64,000 nucleotides of DNA from Flavobacterium psychrophilum (GCA_945890865.1 CAMDDB010000002.1:62001-126000), one strand, 5' to 3'. Positions 52,918 to 61,856 are shown, numbered from the stretch's first letter. Notes: generated by a model not told the origin, from the letters alone. Numbers and translations are program-made.

Positions 52918-53451
52918 TTATTTTGTATACTTTGGATTGGTTTCCATTACTGTACCACATTGTTTACACGTTCTTTTTTCTTCCGAATTATAGAACTCTT
53001 GAAAATGGGGTAAAAAATCCTTTTCGATATCGTGTAATTCAAAATAAACGTCATGTAATTTATGGTTACAGATGTCACAAAACCACAACAAGCCATCGTT
53101 AAAACCTTTTCCGACGCGTTTTCTTTCGATAACCAATCCAACAGAGCCTTCCGATCTTGCGGGCGAATGGGGTACTTTTGCAGGATGCAAGTACATGTCT
53201 CCAGCCAAAAGTTTCATGGCTTTTTTTTGACCTTCTTCTTGAATAAAAACGGTGATTTCGCCTTCTAATTGGTAAAATAATTCTTCGGTTTCGTTGTAAT
53301 GATAGTCCTTTCGGGCATTGGGTCCGCCCACAACCATAACAATGTAATCTTCTGAATCGATATATACATTTTTGTTACCAACAGGAGGTTTTAATAGTTC
53401 TCTATTCTCTCTGATCCACTTTTGTAAGTTGAATGGTTTTGCTATTGCCAT
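52918..53451 (-). CDS. nbaC: 3-hydroxyanthranilate 3,4-dioxygenase
   Basis: This 177-residue cupin iron enzyme opens 3-hydroxyanthranilate on the way to quinolinate. The iron-binding motif is ETEELFYQLEGEITVF (E, E), with the histidine in YLHPAKVPHSPAR; the C-terminal rubredoxin-like site, CDICNHKLHDVYF and CKQCG, gives the two CxxC pairs found in bacterial members. Length matches the 174-residue Ralstonia enzyme. Together with the tryptophan dioxygenase at the left of the window it covers two steps of the kynurenine route. Confidence 0.94.
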   Translation of the reverse strand: MAIAKPFNLQKWIRENRELLKPPVGNKNVYIDSEDYIVMVVGGPNARKDYHYNETEELFYQLEGEITVFIQEEGQKKAMKLLAGDMYLHPAKVPHSPARSEGSVGLVIERKRVGKGFNDGLLWFCDICNHKLHDVYFELHDIEKDFLPHFQEFYNSEEKRTCKQCGTVMETNPKYTK

Positions 53452-53491
53452 TGAGTTGTTATTTTAATAGGTAAAGTTACTAAAAAGAAAA

Positions 53492-53526
53492 AAGGTTAGC
53501 TGTGCTTTTTGTGACAAACTAACCTT
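53492..53526 (-). terminator. terminator of the EEP nuclease gene
   Basis: On the minus strand AAGGTTAG and CTAACCTT pair over 8 bp around a 19-base loop, followed by TTTTCTTTTT. It lies 19 bases after the EEP stop. Confidence 0.8.
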
Positions 53527-53544
53527 ATTTCTGGTGATTAATAT

Positions 53545-54660
53545 TTATTTTACTTCTTGTACTAAATAAATATATACGGGGAAGTGGTCTGAAAACCCTG
53601 GAATGCCGTTTTGGTTTCGCAACGGATACCCTTTCCATTGCCCTGTTTTTTGGATGAGAAAAGGTTTGTTGTAAATTCCTGCTTTCCAATATTTAAACGT
53701 AGCATAATCGTTTTTGTCTTTTGAAATAAATTGTTCGCTCACCATGATTTGGTCAAAAATATCTCCAGAATCCCTATAAAAAAGAGTGGCATGACCCTCT
53801 TTTGCCATTTGTTCAAACGGATTAAAAATGTCTGCAGGCTTTTTAAGCTCTTCTTTTTTCAGTTTTGCACCAATCCCTTCTTTGACACTGTTATTATACG
53901 ATCCGTCATTCAAATCGCCCATCGTAATAATTTTTGCATTGGGATTGATTTTAATGATGGAATCCATAATTTTTCTATTTAATCGCCCCGCGGCTTCTCT
54001 ATAGGGGCTGCTTTTTTTCTCTCCACCCGAGCGAGAAGGCCAGTGATTTACAATGATATTTATCTCCTCATTGTCTAACATGCCTGTAACTAATAATTGA
54101 TCGCGGGTATAAATTCTTTTGGTTTTAGCGTCTACAGCTCCTTTGTCATCAGTTTCTTCTGCTTCTTTTTTGTCTTTTTTATCGGATGCGGTCTCATTTT
54201 CATAAATATACAAAGGGACATTGATATAACTTATAGGCTGAAAATGCTTTTCTTGATATAAAAAACCAACATCGATACCTCTTTTGTCTGGCGAATCAAA
54301 ATGCACCACTTTATATCCTTTATTGATTAAAGTGGGGTGTTTGGTTAAATCTTCTAATACTCTTCGATTCTCAATTTCGCAAGCGCCAATAATGACTGGT
54401 GAATTCTTTTGATTTTCACTGGTGCCTAGCTCAATCAATACCCTGCTTAGGTTGTCTAATTTCTTTTTATAATTTTTTAACGTCCACCCTTCCGATGGTG
54501 TGTATTCTTCATCATAAGTGTCGGGATCATTGATGGTGTCAAATAAGTTTTCAAAATTATAAAAGGCAACCGTGTGCACTTTAAATTTTTTTTCTTGGGC
54601 AAAACCAGTGCTAATTGACAAAATGATACTACAAATCGATATATAAAGTTTAATTTTCAT
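53545..54660 (-). CDS. secreted endonuclease/exonuclease/phosphatase-family protein
   Basis: This 371-residue exported protein has a signal peptide (MKIKLYISICSIILSISTGFA) and the EEP fold: AFYNFENLFDTINDPDTYDEEYTPSEGW, IGACEIENRRVLEDL (metal-binding E), NIIVNHWPSRSGGEKKSSPYREAA (catalytic N-H), TMGDLNDGSYNNS (D-x-N) and GFSDHFPVYIYL (catalytic D-H). A lysine/glutamate-rich insertion lies near residues 155-180. Such proteins cut DNA or RNA or remove phosphate from lipids or sugars. It is divergent from a TonB receptor operon, with 137 bases between the starts. Confidence 0.9.
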   Translation of the reverse strand: MKIKLYISICSIILSISTGFAQEKKFKVHTVAFYNFENLFDTINDPDTYDEEYTPSEGWTLKNYKKKLDNLSRVLIELGTSENQKNSPVIIGACEIENRRVLEDLTKHPTLINKGYKVVHFDSPDKRGIDVGFLYQEKHFQPISYINVPLYIYENETASDKKDKKEAEETDDKGAVDAKTKRIYTRDQLLVTGMLDNEEINIIVNHWPSRSGGEKKSSPYREAAGRLNRKIMDSIIKINPNAKIITMGDLNDGSYNNSVKEGIGAKLKKEELKKPADIFNPFEQMAKEGHATLFYRDSGDIFDQIMVSEQFISKDKNDYATFKYWKAGIYNKPFLIQKTGQWKGYPLRNQNGIPGFSDHFPVYIYLVQEVK

Positions 54661-54684
54661 AACGGTAGATTATTATATGGTTAT

Positions 54685-54711
54685 GTTTACTTGTAAACAC
54701 CTTTCAAAGGT
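54685..54711. promoter_or_regulatory. two abutting palindromes in the EEP/TonB control region
   Basis: GTTTACTTGTAAAC (54685-54698) is a perfect 14-base inverted repeat and ACCTTTCAAAGGT (54699-54711) a perfect 13-base one, back to back between the divergent genes. The second overlaps a minus-strand TACCTTTG box (54712-54705) for the EEP gene. Possible operators; no regulator gene is nearby. Confidence 0.5.
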
Positions 54712-54732
54712 ATATAATATTATTAAAAGGTG

Positions 54733-54740
54733 TATATTTG
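54733..54740 (+). promoter_or_regulatory. -7 promoter box for the TonB receptor operon
   Basis: TATATTTG, 57 bases before the chosen start at 54798. No TTG 17-23 bases upstream; AAAGGT occurs again just before it (54726-54731). Confidence 0.4.
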
Positions 54741-54797
54741 ATATTGGTTAAGTTTTCACTACTTGACATTAAATTAGTATTAATTTTAATATACTTT

Positions 54798-57572
54798 ATG
54801 AAAAAACTTGTATTGAGCACACTTCTCGTGCTGCAAGCTGTATTTGTTTTTGCTCAGCAAAGTCCGGTCCTAAAAGGAAAGGTAATCGATGCTAAAAGCC
54901 AAAAACCATTACAAAATGTTGTGGCTGTCCTTCAAAGCAACAACCAATCTGTTTTAACGGATGTTGATGGAAACTTTGCTTTTCAAACTTTGCCTTCTGG
55001 GGCACAAGTATTGGTGATAAAATCTACTGGATACAATCAACAAAATTTGATGCTTGAACCGTCTACTGGCGAAACCATAGACTTAGGAACTATCGTTTTA
55101 GAAGAAGATATTACTTCTGAACAACAATTGAGCTTAGTTACCATCACCGAAAATGACTTAGGAGATGATAATAGTGGTTCTGAAAGTACATCGGGTTTAT
55201 TGCAAGCTACACGAGATGCTTACCAACAAGCGGCGGCCTTTAACTGGGGCCAATCTCGTTTCAGAATTAGAGGTTTAGACAACGAATATGGCGTTACCAT
55301 GATTAATGGTATTGTTATGAATAAATTGTATGACGGAAGACCACAATGGAGCAACTGGGGCGGTTTAAATGACGCTACTCGTAATCAAGAATTTACTATG
55401 GGATCTGCCCCATCTGATTATAATTTTGGTAGCGCATTAGGATCGCAAGAAATCAATACACGCGCTTCTTTTTATAGACCAGGATCTCGAATTTCTATGT
55501 CGGGAACTAACACAAATTACAGCTGGAGAACCATGGGAACCTATGCGTCTGGAATGGATAAAAATGGATTGGCTTATGTTATTTCTGCATCCAGAAGATG
55601 GGCACAAGAAGGTTATTTTGAAGGAACAGATTATGCGGCAAATTCTGTATTTGCTAGTATTGAGAAAAAATTTAACGACAATCACAGTGTAAATTTAACG
55701 GCCATTTATGCTCAAAATAGCAGAGGCAAATCATCGCCAAACACCAAAGAAGTGAATGACTTAATGGGAGTTAAATACAACTCATATTGGGGATGGCAAG
55801 ATGGTAAAAAACGAAATTCAAGAGATAAAGACATTGAAGAACCTATGGTTATGTTGTCTCATTATTGGAAATTATCTGAAAAAACAACGTTAAATACTAA
55901 TGTTGCTTTTCAAACTGGAACCATTGGAAATTCAAGATTAGACTTTCAACTAGGAAATAATCCAGATCCAACGTATTATAAAAATTTACCTAGTTATTTC
56001 AGTAATTTAGGAGGTTATACACAAGACCAATTAACACAAATTGGAGGCACTTTTAGAGCCAACAGTCAAATCGACTGGAATGCAATGTATATTGCCAATC
56101 AAAATAGTGCTTTTCCAGGAAGAAGCGTTTATGTGTTATATGAAGACCGCACAGATGACAATTTGTTCAATGCAAATTCTATTCTAAATTCTAATTTATC
56201 AGACCATATTGTATTAAATGCTGGGGTAAATGTGAGAAAATTACGCTCACACAATCACCAAAATTTATTGGATTTAATGGGAGGTGATTATTTCCTTGAT
56301 ATTGATCCGTTTTATTCTGGAAATGCTGGTCAATCTGATTTGAACAATCCAAATAGAGAAATTGGTGAAAATCAAACATATGGATACAACTACTTGTTGC
56401 ATGCATTAACCATGGATGGTTTTACACAATTTAAATTTACCTATGATAAAGTAGATTTTTATTTGGCACAAAACTTCTCTAGAACTGAATATCAAAGAGA
56501 AGGTTTATATCAAAATGGAATCTATGCCGATAATTCATATGGAAAAGGGAATAGCATCACTTTTGAAAACTTTGGTTTCAAAGGAGGTTTAACCTATAAA
56601 TTAAACGGTAGAAATTATTTTGATTTTAATGGCTTATACCAAACTAAAGCGCCAAGTTTAAGAAATTCGTTTTCAAATGCACGCTTAAATAATGTAATCA
56701 CACCAGACCTTCAAAGCGAACGGATATCGAGTGCAGATGCAAGTTATATTATTAGAGCGCCAAAATTAAAAGCGCGTTTAACCGGGTTTTATGCTAAAAT
56801 TCAAGACGCTACTGAAATTTCATTTTTCTACGGGGAAGGAATTGGAAGCGATGATGGTGGAGACGAAGACACTTTTGTGAGTGAAATTGTAACCGGTATC
56901 GAGAAACAAAATATGGGATTAGAACTTGGTTTAGAGTATCAAATCACCTCAACAATCAAGGCTATTGCCGCAGCATCTTATGGGCAATACATCTATTCCG
57001 ATAATGCCAAATTAAAAACAAACGATGATGCATTAGCTGCTGCTGGATTAAACTCATTGACTGATTTTGGAACCGTATACATCAAAAATTATCACCAAGC
57101 AGGCATGCCACAAACGGCGGCTTCTTTTGGATTAGAATACCGCGATCCTAATTTCTGGTGGGTGGGTGCTAATGTAAATTATTTGGCCAATAGCTATGTT
57201 GATTTTGCTAATATCTTACGAACAGACAACTTTAGTATCGACAGCGCAACCGGCGATAATTATGCGGGCGCTACCCCAGAAACCGTTAGAGCAATTCTTA
57301 AACAAGAAAAATTTGACGCCTTTACCTTAGTTAATTTAACAGGAGGGAAATCATGGAGAATTAGCAAAGCCAATAGAAATACTGTAGGGTTCTTTGCTTC
57401 GGTAAATAACTTGTTTGATCTTCAATATAAAACAGGCGGATTTGAGCAATCTAGAAAAGCAACTTTTCCAGACTTACAAGCCGATCAATTAAACGGAACG
57501 CCTTCTTTTGGAGCGAAATACTTCTATGGCTATGGAAGAACATTCTTCGTTAACTTCTACATCAACTTCTAA
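54798..57572 (+). CDS. TonB-dependent outer-membrane receptor with carboxypeptidase-like N-terminal domain
   Basis: This 924-residue receptor is predicted to import a substrate across the outer membrane using TonB energy. The start at 54798 (MKKLVLSTLLVLQAVFVFAQQ) gives a clean signal peptide; the longer frame from 54738 adds an unlikely leader. Next comes a CarboxypepD_reg-like domain (VLKGKVIDAKSQKPLQNVVAV), a plug domain with FRIRGLDNEYGVTMINGIVM, and a barrel of about 22 strands ending FFVNFYINF with a terminal aromatic. It is not a SusC type: no SusD follows. Two lipoprotein genes follow on the same strand. Confidence 0.93.
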   Translation: MKKLVLSTLLVLQAVFVFAQQSPVLKGKVIDAKSQKPLQNVVAVLQSNNQSVLTDVDGNFAFQTLPSGAQVLVIKSTGYNQQNLMLEPSTGETIDLGTIVLEEDITSEQQLSLVTITENDLGDDNSGSESTSGLLQATRDAYQQAAAFNWGQSRFRIRGLDNEYGVTMINGIVMNKLYDGRPQWSNWGGLNDATRNQEFTMGSAPSDYNFGSALGSQEINTRASFYRPGSRISMSGTNTNYSWRTMGTYASGMDKNGLAYVISASRRWAQEGYFEGTDYAANSVFASIEKKFNDNHSVNLTAIYAQNSRGKSSPNTKEVNDLMGVKYNSYWGWQDGKKRNSRDKDIEEPMVMLSHYWKLSEKTTLNTNVAFQTGTIGNSRLDFQLGNNPDPTYYKNLPSYFSNLGGYTQDQLTQIGGTFRANSQIDWNAMYIANQNSAFPGRSVYVLYEDRTDDNLFNANSILNSNLSDHIVLNAGVNVRKLRSHNHQNLLDLMGGDYFLDIDPFYSGNAGQSDLNNPNREIGENQTYGYNYLLHALTMDGFTQFKFTYDKVDFYLAQNFSRTEYQREGLYQNGIYADNSYGKGNSITFENFGFKGGLTYKLNGRNYFDFNGLYQTKAPSLRNSFSNARLNNVITPDLQSERISSADASYIIRAPKLKARLTGFYAKIQDATEISFFYGEGIGSDDGGDEDTFVSEIVTGIEKQNMGLELGLEYQITSTIKAIAAASYGQYIYSDNAKLKTNDDALAAAGLNSLTDFGTVYIKNYHQAGMPQTAASFGLEYRDPNFWWVGANVNYLANSYVDFANILRTDNFSIDSATGDNYAGATPETVRAILKQEKFDAFTLVNLTGGKSWRISKANRNTVGFFASVNNLFDLQYKTGGFEQSRKATFPDLQADQLNGTPSFGAKYFYGYGRTFFVNFYINF

Positions 57573-57583
57573 TAAATTATTCT

Positions 57584-58204
57584 ATGAAAATAAAATTTTT
57601 AAAAACAATATTTTTGTTGGGGCTTATTACAAGTTCGTTAACAAGCTGTGTAGGAGATGACGATTATGTGATTCCTACGGTATATGAATATGCTTTCAAT
57701 GAGGGCTTTGAAACAGCAACAACAGGAAGCGGTTCAAATGAAGTTCCTATCGCATTAACGGGCTGGGTAAATTATAATGCTACAGCAACGCGCTTGTGGC
57801 ATGCCAGAACCTTTACGAATAATATTTATGCCGAATTTTCGTCGTTTTATTCTGCAACAGGAACCAATGATGTCGCATGGTTGATTTCTCCTGCCATTGA
57901 CTTAACTAGAACCACAGGTGAAATGTTGTCGTTTGCTACTAAAACGAGATATTCTAATGGATACCCTTTAACTGCTTTTGTTTCTGCCAATTATGATGGA
58001 ACAACTGCCGGTATTGCAACCGCCACATGGACCCCTTTAACTTTTGCAAGACCAACTGCAGATGATATATTTGTTAGCAGTGGAAACATTGATATTAGCA
58101 CCTTTGAAAACAATAATGTACGAATTGCTTTCAAGTATACCGGTAGCAAATCTGGGGTAACTACAACTTGCCAATTAGATAATATTAAGATTACTAAAAA
58201 TTAA
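57584..58204 (+). CDS. lipoprotein with choice-of-anchor J domain
   Basis: This 206-residue protein has a lipoprotein signal (MKIKFLKTIFLLGLITSSLTSC, cysteine at 22), followed by VGDDD, an acidic surface-export-like signal. The rest resembles the choice-of-anchor J/DUF5017 beta-sandwich: NEGFETATTGSGSNEVP, WLISPAIDLTRTTGEML, VRIAFKYTGSK and a terminal TTCQLDNIKI. It starts 11 bases after the receptor. The same TTxQ(I/L)D(D/N)I ending occurs in the next gene. Confidence 0.82.
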   Translation: MKIKFLKTIFLLGLITSSLTSCVGDDDYVIPTVYEYAFNEGFETATTGSGSNEVPIALTGWVNYNATATRLWHARTFTNNIYAEFSSFYSATGTNDVAWLISPAIDLTRTTGEMLSFATKTRYSNGYPLTAFVSANYDGTTAGIATATWTPLTFARPTADDIFVSSGNIDISTFENNNVRIAFKYTGSKSGVTTTCQLDNIKITKN

Positions 58205-58209
58205 TACCT

Positions 58210-59583
58210 ATGAAAAATTATAAATTAATAGTAACAACACTAATTTTAGCAACTTTTTCGAGTTGTGTAAATAGTGACGAATTTGGGGTGCCAAACTTGT
58301 CCAATGAATGTGTAACGATAGCCAAAACAAAGGAAGTTAGCGATATTACAACTCTTGCTACTGCTACTACGGTTCCTTATACTACTTCTGAAACAGTAGT
58401 AGATTATATTGAAGCGTATGTTACATCAAGTGATGAAGGTGGAAATTTTTACAAATCAATTTCAATGATGTCGTTAGACGGTTTGAAAGGATTTAGTATG
58501 CCTGTTGATAATTACAATTTATACACGGAATTTGAACCGGGCAGAAAAGTAACCATCAAACTAGACAAAAACCGTTATTTTAACAAACAACACGGTTCTA
58601 CTGTTATTGGTTCTTCTTATAACGCAGGTGTTGGTAGAATTTCAGGGGTAGAATATAAAAATGTAATACTGCGATCATGTGACGATGTGGATGAAATCTC
58701 GATAGTAAAAAACTTAACAATTGCTCAAGCTAAAAACGATCAATACTTGAACATGTTGATTGAATTTGATGCGGTGCAATTTACGGATGCTTCTGTAGGA
58801 AAAAAATATTTTGATGCTACACTAAATAGTATCGGTGGAGCTACAAACCATGAAATAACGGACCAATTTGGCAATAAAGTTATTGTGAGAGTGAGTGAAT
58901 TTGCTGTTTTTGCTTCAAATGCCGTGCCTTCAAAAAATGGTAAAATTCGTGGGGTTATGACCAAATACAATAGCGATTATCAGTTTATGATTAGAACATT
59001 GAAAGATGTTGATTTATCAAACGACCGTTTAGATATCGATTTATATCCTCCTATTGTTGGAACAGCATTAGTGTATGATACAACATTAAACGAGCCCTTT
59101 ACTTCATACACAACGACAAACCAACAAATATTCCCAAAATACATCAACGATGCTGCTGTTGGTAGCAGATATTGGCAAGTAAAAACTTTTAGTGGTAATA
59201 AATACATTCAAATGTCATCTTTTGGAGGCACTCCAGAAGCAAATAGATCACTATTTATTGTTCCTGTTAACATGACAACAGCAAATACTTTATCGTTTAA
59301 AACAAAAGATGGTTTTAATAATGGTGCGGTTTTAAAAGTTTATTATACAACAAATTACGTTCCGGGAACACAAATTAGTTCCGCAACTTTAAACAACATT
59401 ACATCTAGTTTTACAATTGCTTCAGGGACGGTTACTGGGTATGCTACCAACTTTACAAATAGCGGAACCTACACTATTCCAGCAAGTGTAACTGGAAACG
59501 GTTTCTTCGTTTTTGAATATGTAGGAAACGGTTCTGGAGGTGCAACTACCACTATGCAAATAGACGATATTGTAATTAACTAA
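58210..59583 (+). CDS. DUF5689 lipoprotein with C-terminal choice-of-anchor J domain
   Basis: This 457-residue protein has a lipoprotein signal (MKNYKLIVTTLILATFSSC), an N-terminal DUF5689 region (about 50-280) with YIEAYVTSSDEGGNFYKSISMMSLDG and GRKVTIKLDKNRYF, resembling OB-fold nucleic-acid-binding domains, and a C-terminal choice-of-anchor J beta domain ending GGATTTMQIDDIVIN. It starts 5 bases after the previous gene and ends the operon. It probably sits on the outer membrane surface beside the TonB receptor. Ligand unknown. Confidence 0.85.
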   Translation: MKNYKLIVTTLILATFSSCVNSDEFGVPNLSNECVTIAKTKEVSDITTLATATTVPYTTSETVVDYIEAYVTSSDEGGNFYKSISMMSLDGLKGFSMPVDNYNLYTEFEPGRKVTIKLDKNRYFNKQHGSTVIGSSYNAGVGRISGVEYKNVILRSCDDVDEISIVKNLTIAQAKNDQYLNMLIEFDAVQFTDASVGKKYFDATLNSIGGATNHEITDQFGNKVIVRVSEFAVFASNAVPSKNGKIRGVMTKYNSDYQFMIRTLKDVDLSNDRLDIDLYPPIVGTALVYDTTLNEPFTSYTTTNQQIFPKYINDAAVGSRYWQVKTFSGNKYIQMSSFGGTPEANRSLFIVPVNMTTANTLSFKTKDGFNNGAVLKVYYTTNYVPGTQISSATLNNITSSFTIASGTVTGYATNFTNSGTYTIPASVTGNGFFVFEYVGNGSGGATTTMQIDDIVIN

Positions 59584-59603
59584 TTGCATTTCAATAGAAA
59601 AGT

Positions 59604-59626
59604 AAAGCGACTCTTTGGGTCGCTTT
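59604..59626 (+). terminator. terminator of the TonB receptor operon
   Basis: AAAGCGACTC and GGGTCGCTTT pair over 10 bp with one G-U around a 3-base loop, followed by TTTT. It starts 20 bases after the DUF5689 gene. Confidence 0.88.
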
Positions 59627-59645
59627 TTTTATGCTTGCTATTTCG

Positions 59646-59653
59646 TACCTTTG
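59646..59653 (+). promoter_or_regulatory. -7 promoter box for hflX
   Basis: TACCTTTG, 18 bases before the start. No TTG at the right distance; the T-tract of the preceding terminator occupies that position. Confidence 0.4.
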
Positions 59654-59671
59654 TTTTCTTAATGAACAATT

Positions 59672-60895
59672 ATGTTAGAGAAAGAAGTAATTGACTTTGA
59701 AAAATCAATTATAGTTGGAATAATAACCCAAAACCAAAGTGAAGATAAACTAAACGAATATCTTGACGAATTGGAGTTCTTAACCTTCACTGCTGGTGGA
59801 ACGGTGGTGAAACGCTTTTCCCAAAAAATGGACAAACCCAATCCGAAGACCTTTGTAGGAACAGGAAAACTAGAAGAAATCAAATATTATATCAAAGATA
59901 ACGACATTAAAACCGTAATTTTTGATGACGAATTAACGCCTTCACAATCTAAAAATATTACCAAAGAATTGGATTGCAAAGTACTAGACCGAACCAATCT
60001 AATCTTGGATATTTTTGCACAGCGTGCCGAAACTTCGTATGCACGAACACAAGTAGAATTAGCCCAATGCCAATATTTATTACCTCGTTTAACCGGAATG
60101 TGGACCCACTTGGAACGTCAAAAAGGAGGTATCGGGATGCGCGGTCCGGGGGAAACCGAAATTGAAACCGACCGTCGTATTGTGCGTGATCGGATTTCGT
60201 TACTGAAAGACAAAATCAAAGTGATTGACAAGCAAATGGCTACCCAACGCAGCAATCGCGGCGCTATGGTTCGTGTGGCTTTAGTGGGATACACCAATGT
60301 AGGTAAATCAACCTTAATGAATGCCGTAGGAAAAAGCGATGTATTTGTCGAAAATAAATTATTTGCAACCCTTGACACTACCGTTCGAAAAACCGTAATT
60401 AAGAATTTACCGTTTCTTTTAAGCGATACCGTAGGATTTATTAGAAAACTTCCCACGCAATTGGTTGAGTCGTTTAAAAGCACCTTAGATGAAGTGAGAG
60501 AGGCTGATTTATTGCTTCATGTGGTAGATATTTCACATCCCGAATTTGAAGATCATATTGCATCGGTTAATCAAATTTTGCAGGATATAAAAAGTGCTGA
60601 CAAACCCACTATTATGGTGTTCAATAAAATTGATGCCTTTCAACCGGTTTATTTTGATGAAAACGATTTAAGTGTGGAGAAAACTACCAAACATTACACC
60701 TTGGAAGATTGGAAAAATACGTGGATGAGCAAATTAGGCGAAAGCAAAACCTTGTTTATTTCGGCTACCGAAAAAGCCAACTTTGAAGAGTTTCGAGAAA
60801 AAGTATATGAAGCGGTTCGTGAAATTCACATTACACGCTTTCCGTACAATAAATTCTTATATCCTGATTATAAAGACGCAGTTGAGAACGAGTAA
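59672..60895 (+). CDS. hflX: ribosome-associated GTPase HflX
   Basis: This 407-residue GTPase rescues stalled or heat-damaged ribosomes by splitting the subunits. It has the N-terminal HflX domain with FVGTGKLEEIK, the conserved GIGMRGPGETEIETDRR at 153-169, the P-loop GYTNVGKS at 206-213, DTVGFIRKLP (G3) and NKID (G4). Single-gene unit, convergent with the suf operon. Confidence 0.95.
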   Translation: MLEKEVIDFEKSIIVGIITQNQSEDKLNEYLDELEFLTFTAGGTVVKRFSQKMDKPNPKTFVGTGKLEEIKYYIKDNDIKTVIFDDELTPSQSKNITKELDCKVLDRTNLILDIFAQRAETSYARTQVELAQCQYLLPRLTGMWTHLERQKGGIGMRGPGETEIETDRRIVRDRISLLKDKIKVIDKQMATQRSNRGAMVRVALVGYTNVGKSTLMNAVGKSDVFVENKLFATLDTTVRKTVIKNLPFLLSDTVGFIRKLPTQLVESFKSTLDEVREADLLLHVVDISHPEFEDHIASVNQILQDIKSADKPTIMVFNKIDAFQPVYFDENDLSVEKTTKHYTLEDWKNTWMSKLGESKTLFISATEKANFEEFREKVYEAVREIHITRFPYNKFLYPDYKDAVENE

Positions 60896-60897
60896 AA

Positions 60898-60912
60898 AAC
60901 CTCAAATCGGTT
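60898..60912 (-). terminator. very weak stem-loop between hflX and the DUF2480 gene
   Basis: On the minus strand AACC and GGTT (4 bp) flank a 7-base loop followed by T residues. Too short to be secure. Confidence 0.25.
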
Positions 60913-60917
60913 GTTTT

Positions 60918-61421
60918 CTATTTGCGCTTATACAAAGGCACTGCCGAACACGCCTCGCCAAACATGATGCTTTTGGCTACTTTTTGTAGTTTTTGTATGG
61001 CTACGGTATACACTTGGTTGGGTACGACTTTTTTAGAACAGCCTTTTAAAATAACGGGTTTATCAAAATAATCGGTGTAGTCGAGTTTGTTTAAAATGTC
61101 TTCATACCAGGCGATAACGGCCAACTCTTTTGTGCCGTGAACGACGTGTAAAGCAAACGGCGCTAAATGAACCGCAACCAAAGCAAACGCCCAAGCGGGT
61201 AAAATGGCATCCGTAGCACAATACAAGGCTACATATTTGTCCTGGTACTTAGACCAATCGGTGCTTTTTAATTGGGCTCTAAAATCAGCTTCTTTCAATA
61301 AAAAACCCTCCACTAACCATTGTGAAATATCAACCTCAACCACATGACCCTCCGGATAGTAATCTTCTAAATCGAATACCATCAAAGAACTTTGCGCTAC
61401 TTTGTTTACTATTTCATCCAT
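60918..61421 (-). CDS. DUF2480 family protein
   Basis: This 167-residue soluble protein matches DUF2480, found at the end of suf operons in Bacteroidetes. The start at 61421 (MDEIVNKVAQSSLMVFDLEDYYPEG) is chosen because the longer frame to 61532 runs into the end of the preceding suf gene. Visible features are FDLEDYYPEGHVVEVDISQWL, the ALVAVHLAP segment and a cysteine in LKGCSKKVVPNQVY. Function unknown; its position suggests a link to iron-sulfur assembly. Confidence 0.88.
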   Translation of the reverse strand: MDEIVNKVAQSSLMVFDLEDYYPEGHVVEVDISQWLVEGFLLKEADFRAQLKSTDWSKYQDKYVALYCATDAILPAWAFALVAVHLAPFALHVVHGTKELAVIAWYEDILNKLDYTDYFDKPVILKGCSKKVVPNQVYTVAIQKLQKVAKSIMFGEACSAVPLYKRK

Positions 61422-61427
61422 TGTTTT

Positions 61428-61455
61428 AGATTGTGGTTGATTGTTTATAGTTAGA
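61428..61455. repeat. weak 7-base-period repeat, consensus NGTTNAT
   Basis: Four units AGATTGT, GGTTGAT, TGTTTAT, AGTTAGA, with G at position 2 and T at position 4 in all. Between the DUF59 and DUF2480 genes; the weakest array of the set. Confidence 0.4.
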
Positions 61456-61477
61456 GATGAACCATAAACAACAAACT

Positions 61478-61801
61478 TTACAACATGCCTAATTCTAATT
61501 TTGCTTCTTCGCTCATTAAATCTTTGCTCCACGGCGGATCAAATGTAATTTCTACCTCACACGATTTTACAGCATCAATAGATTTTACTTTTTCTTCCAC
61601 TTCTTGCGGCAACGTTTCTGCCACAGGGCAATTGGGTGATGTTAATGTCATTAAGATTTTTACATCATTATCTTCGTTAATCATCACGTCATAGATGAGT
61701 CCTAATTCGTAAATATCAACCGGTATTTCGGGATCAAAAATTCCTTTCAACACTTTTACTACGTCTTCGCCTAAGTTGATTGTATCGTTAAATTCTTCCA
61801 T
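61478..61801 (-). CDS. DUF59/MIP18-type iron-sulfur assembly factor (SufT-like)
   Basis: This 107-residue protein is a small DUF59 protein of the type that helps mature iron-sulfur clusters. It has DPEIPVDIYELGLIYDV and LTSPNCPVAETLP with the conserved cysteine, and ends DPPWSKDLMSEEAKLELGM. The start at 61801 (MEEFNDTINLGEDVVKVL) is preferred; a Met at 61822 (MKKKDIIMEE) is possible. It follows sufE, in the standard flavobacterial suf order. Confidence 0.92.
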   Translation of the reverse strand: MEEFNDTINLGEDVVKVLKGIFDPEIPVDIYELGLIYDVMINEDNDVKILMTLTSPNCPVAETLPQEVEEKVKSIDAVKSCEVEITFDPPWSKDLMSEEAKLELGML

Positions 61802-61856
61802 AATTATATCTTTTTTTTTCATAGGAGGCTCGTTAATCCCATAAAGTATTTTAAAA

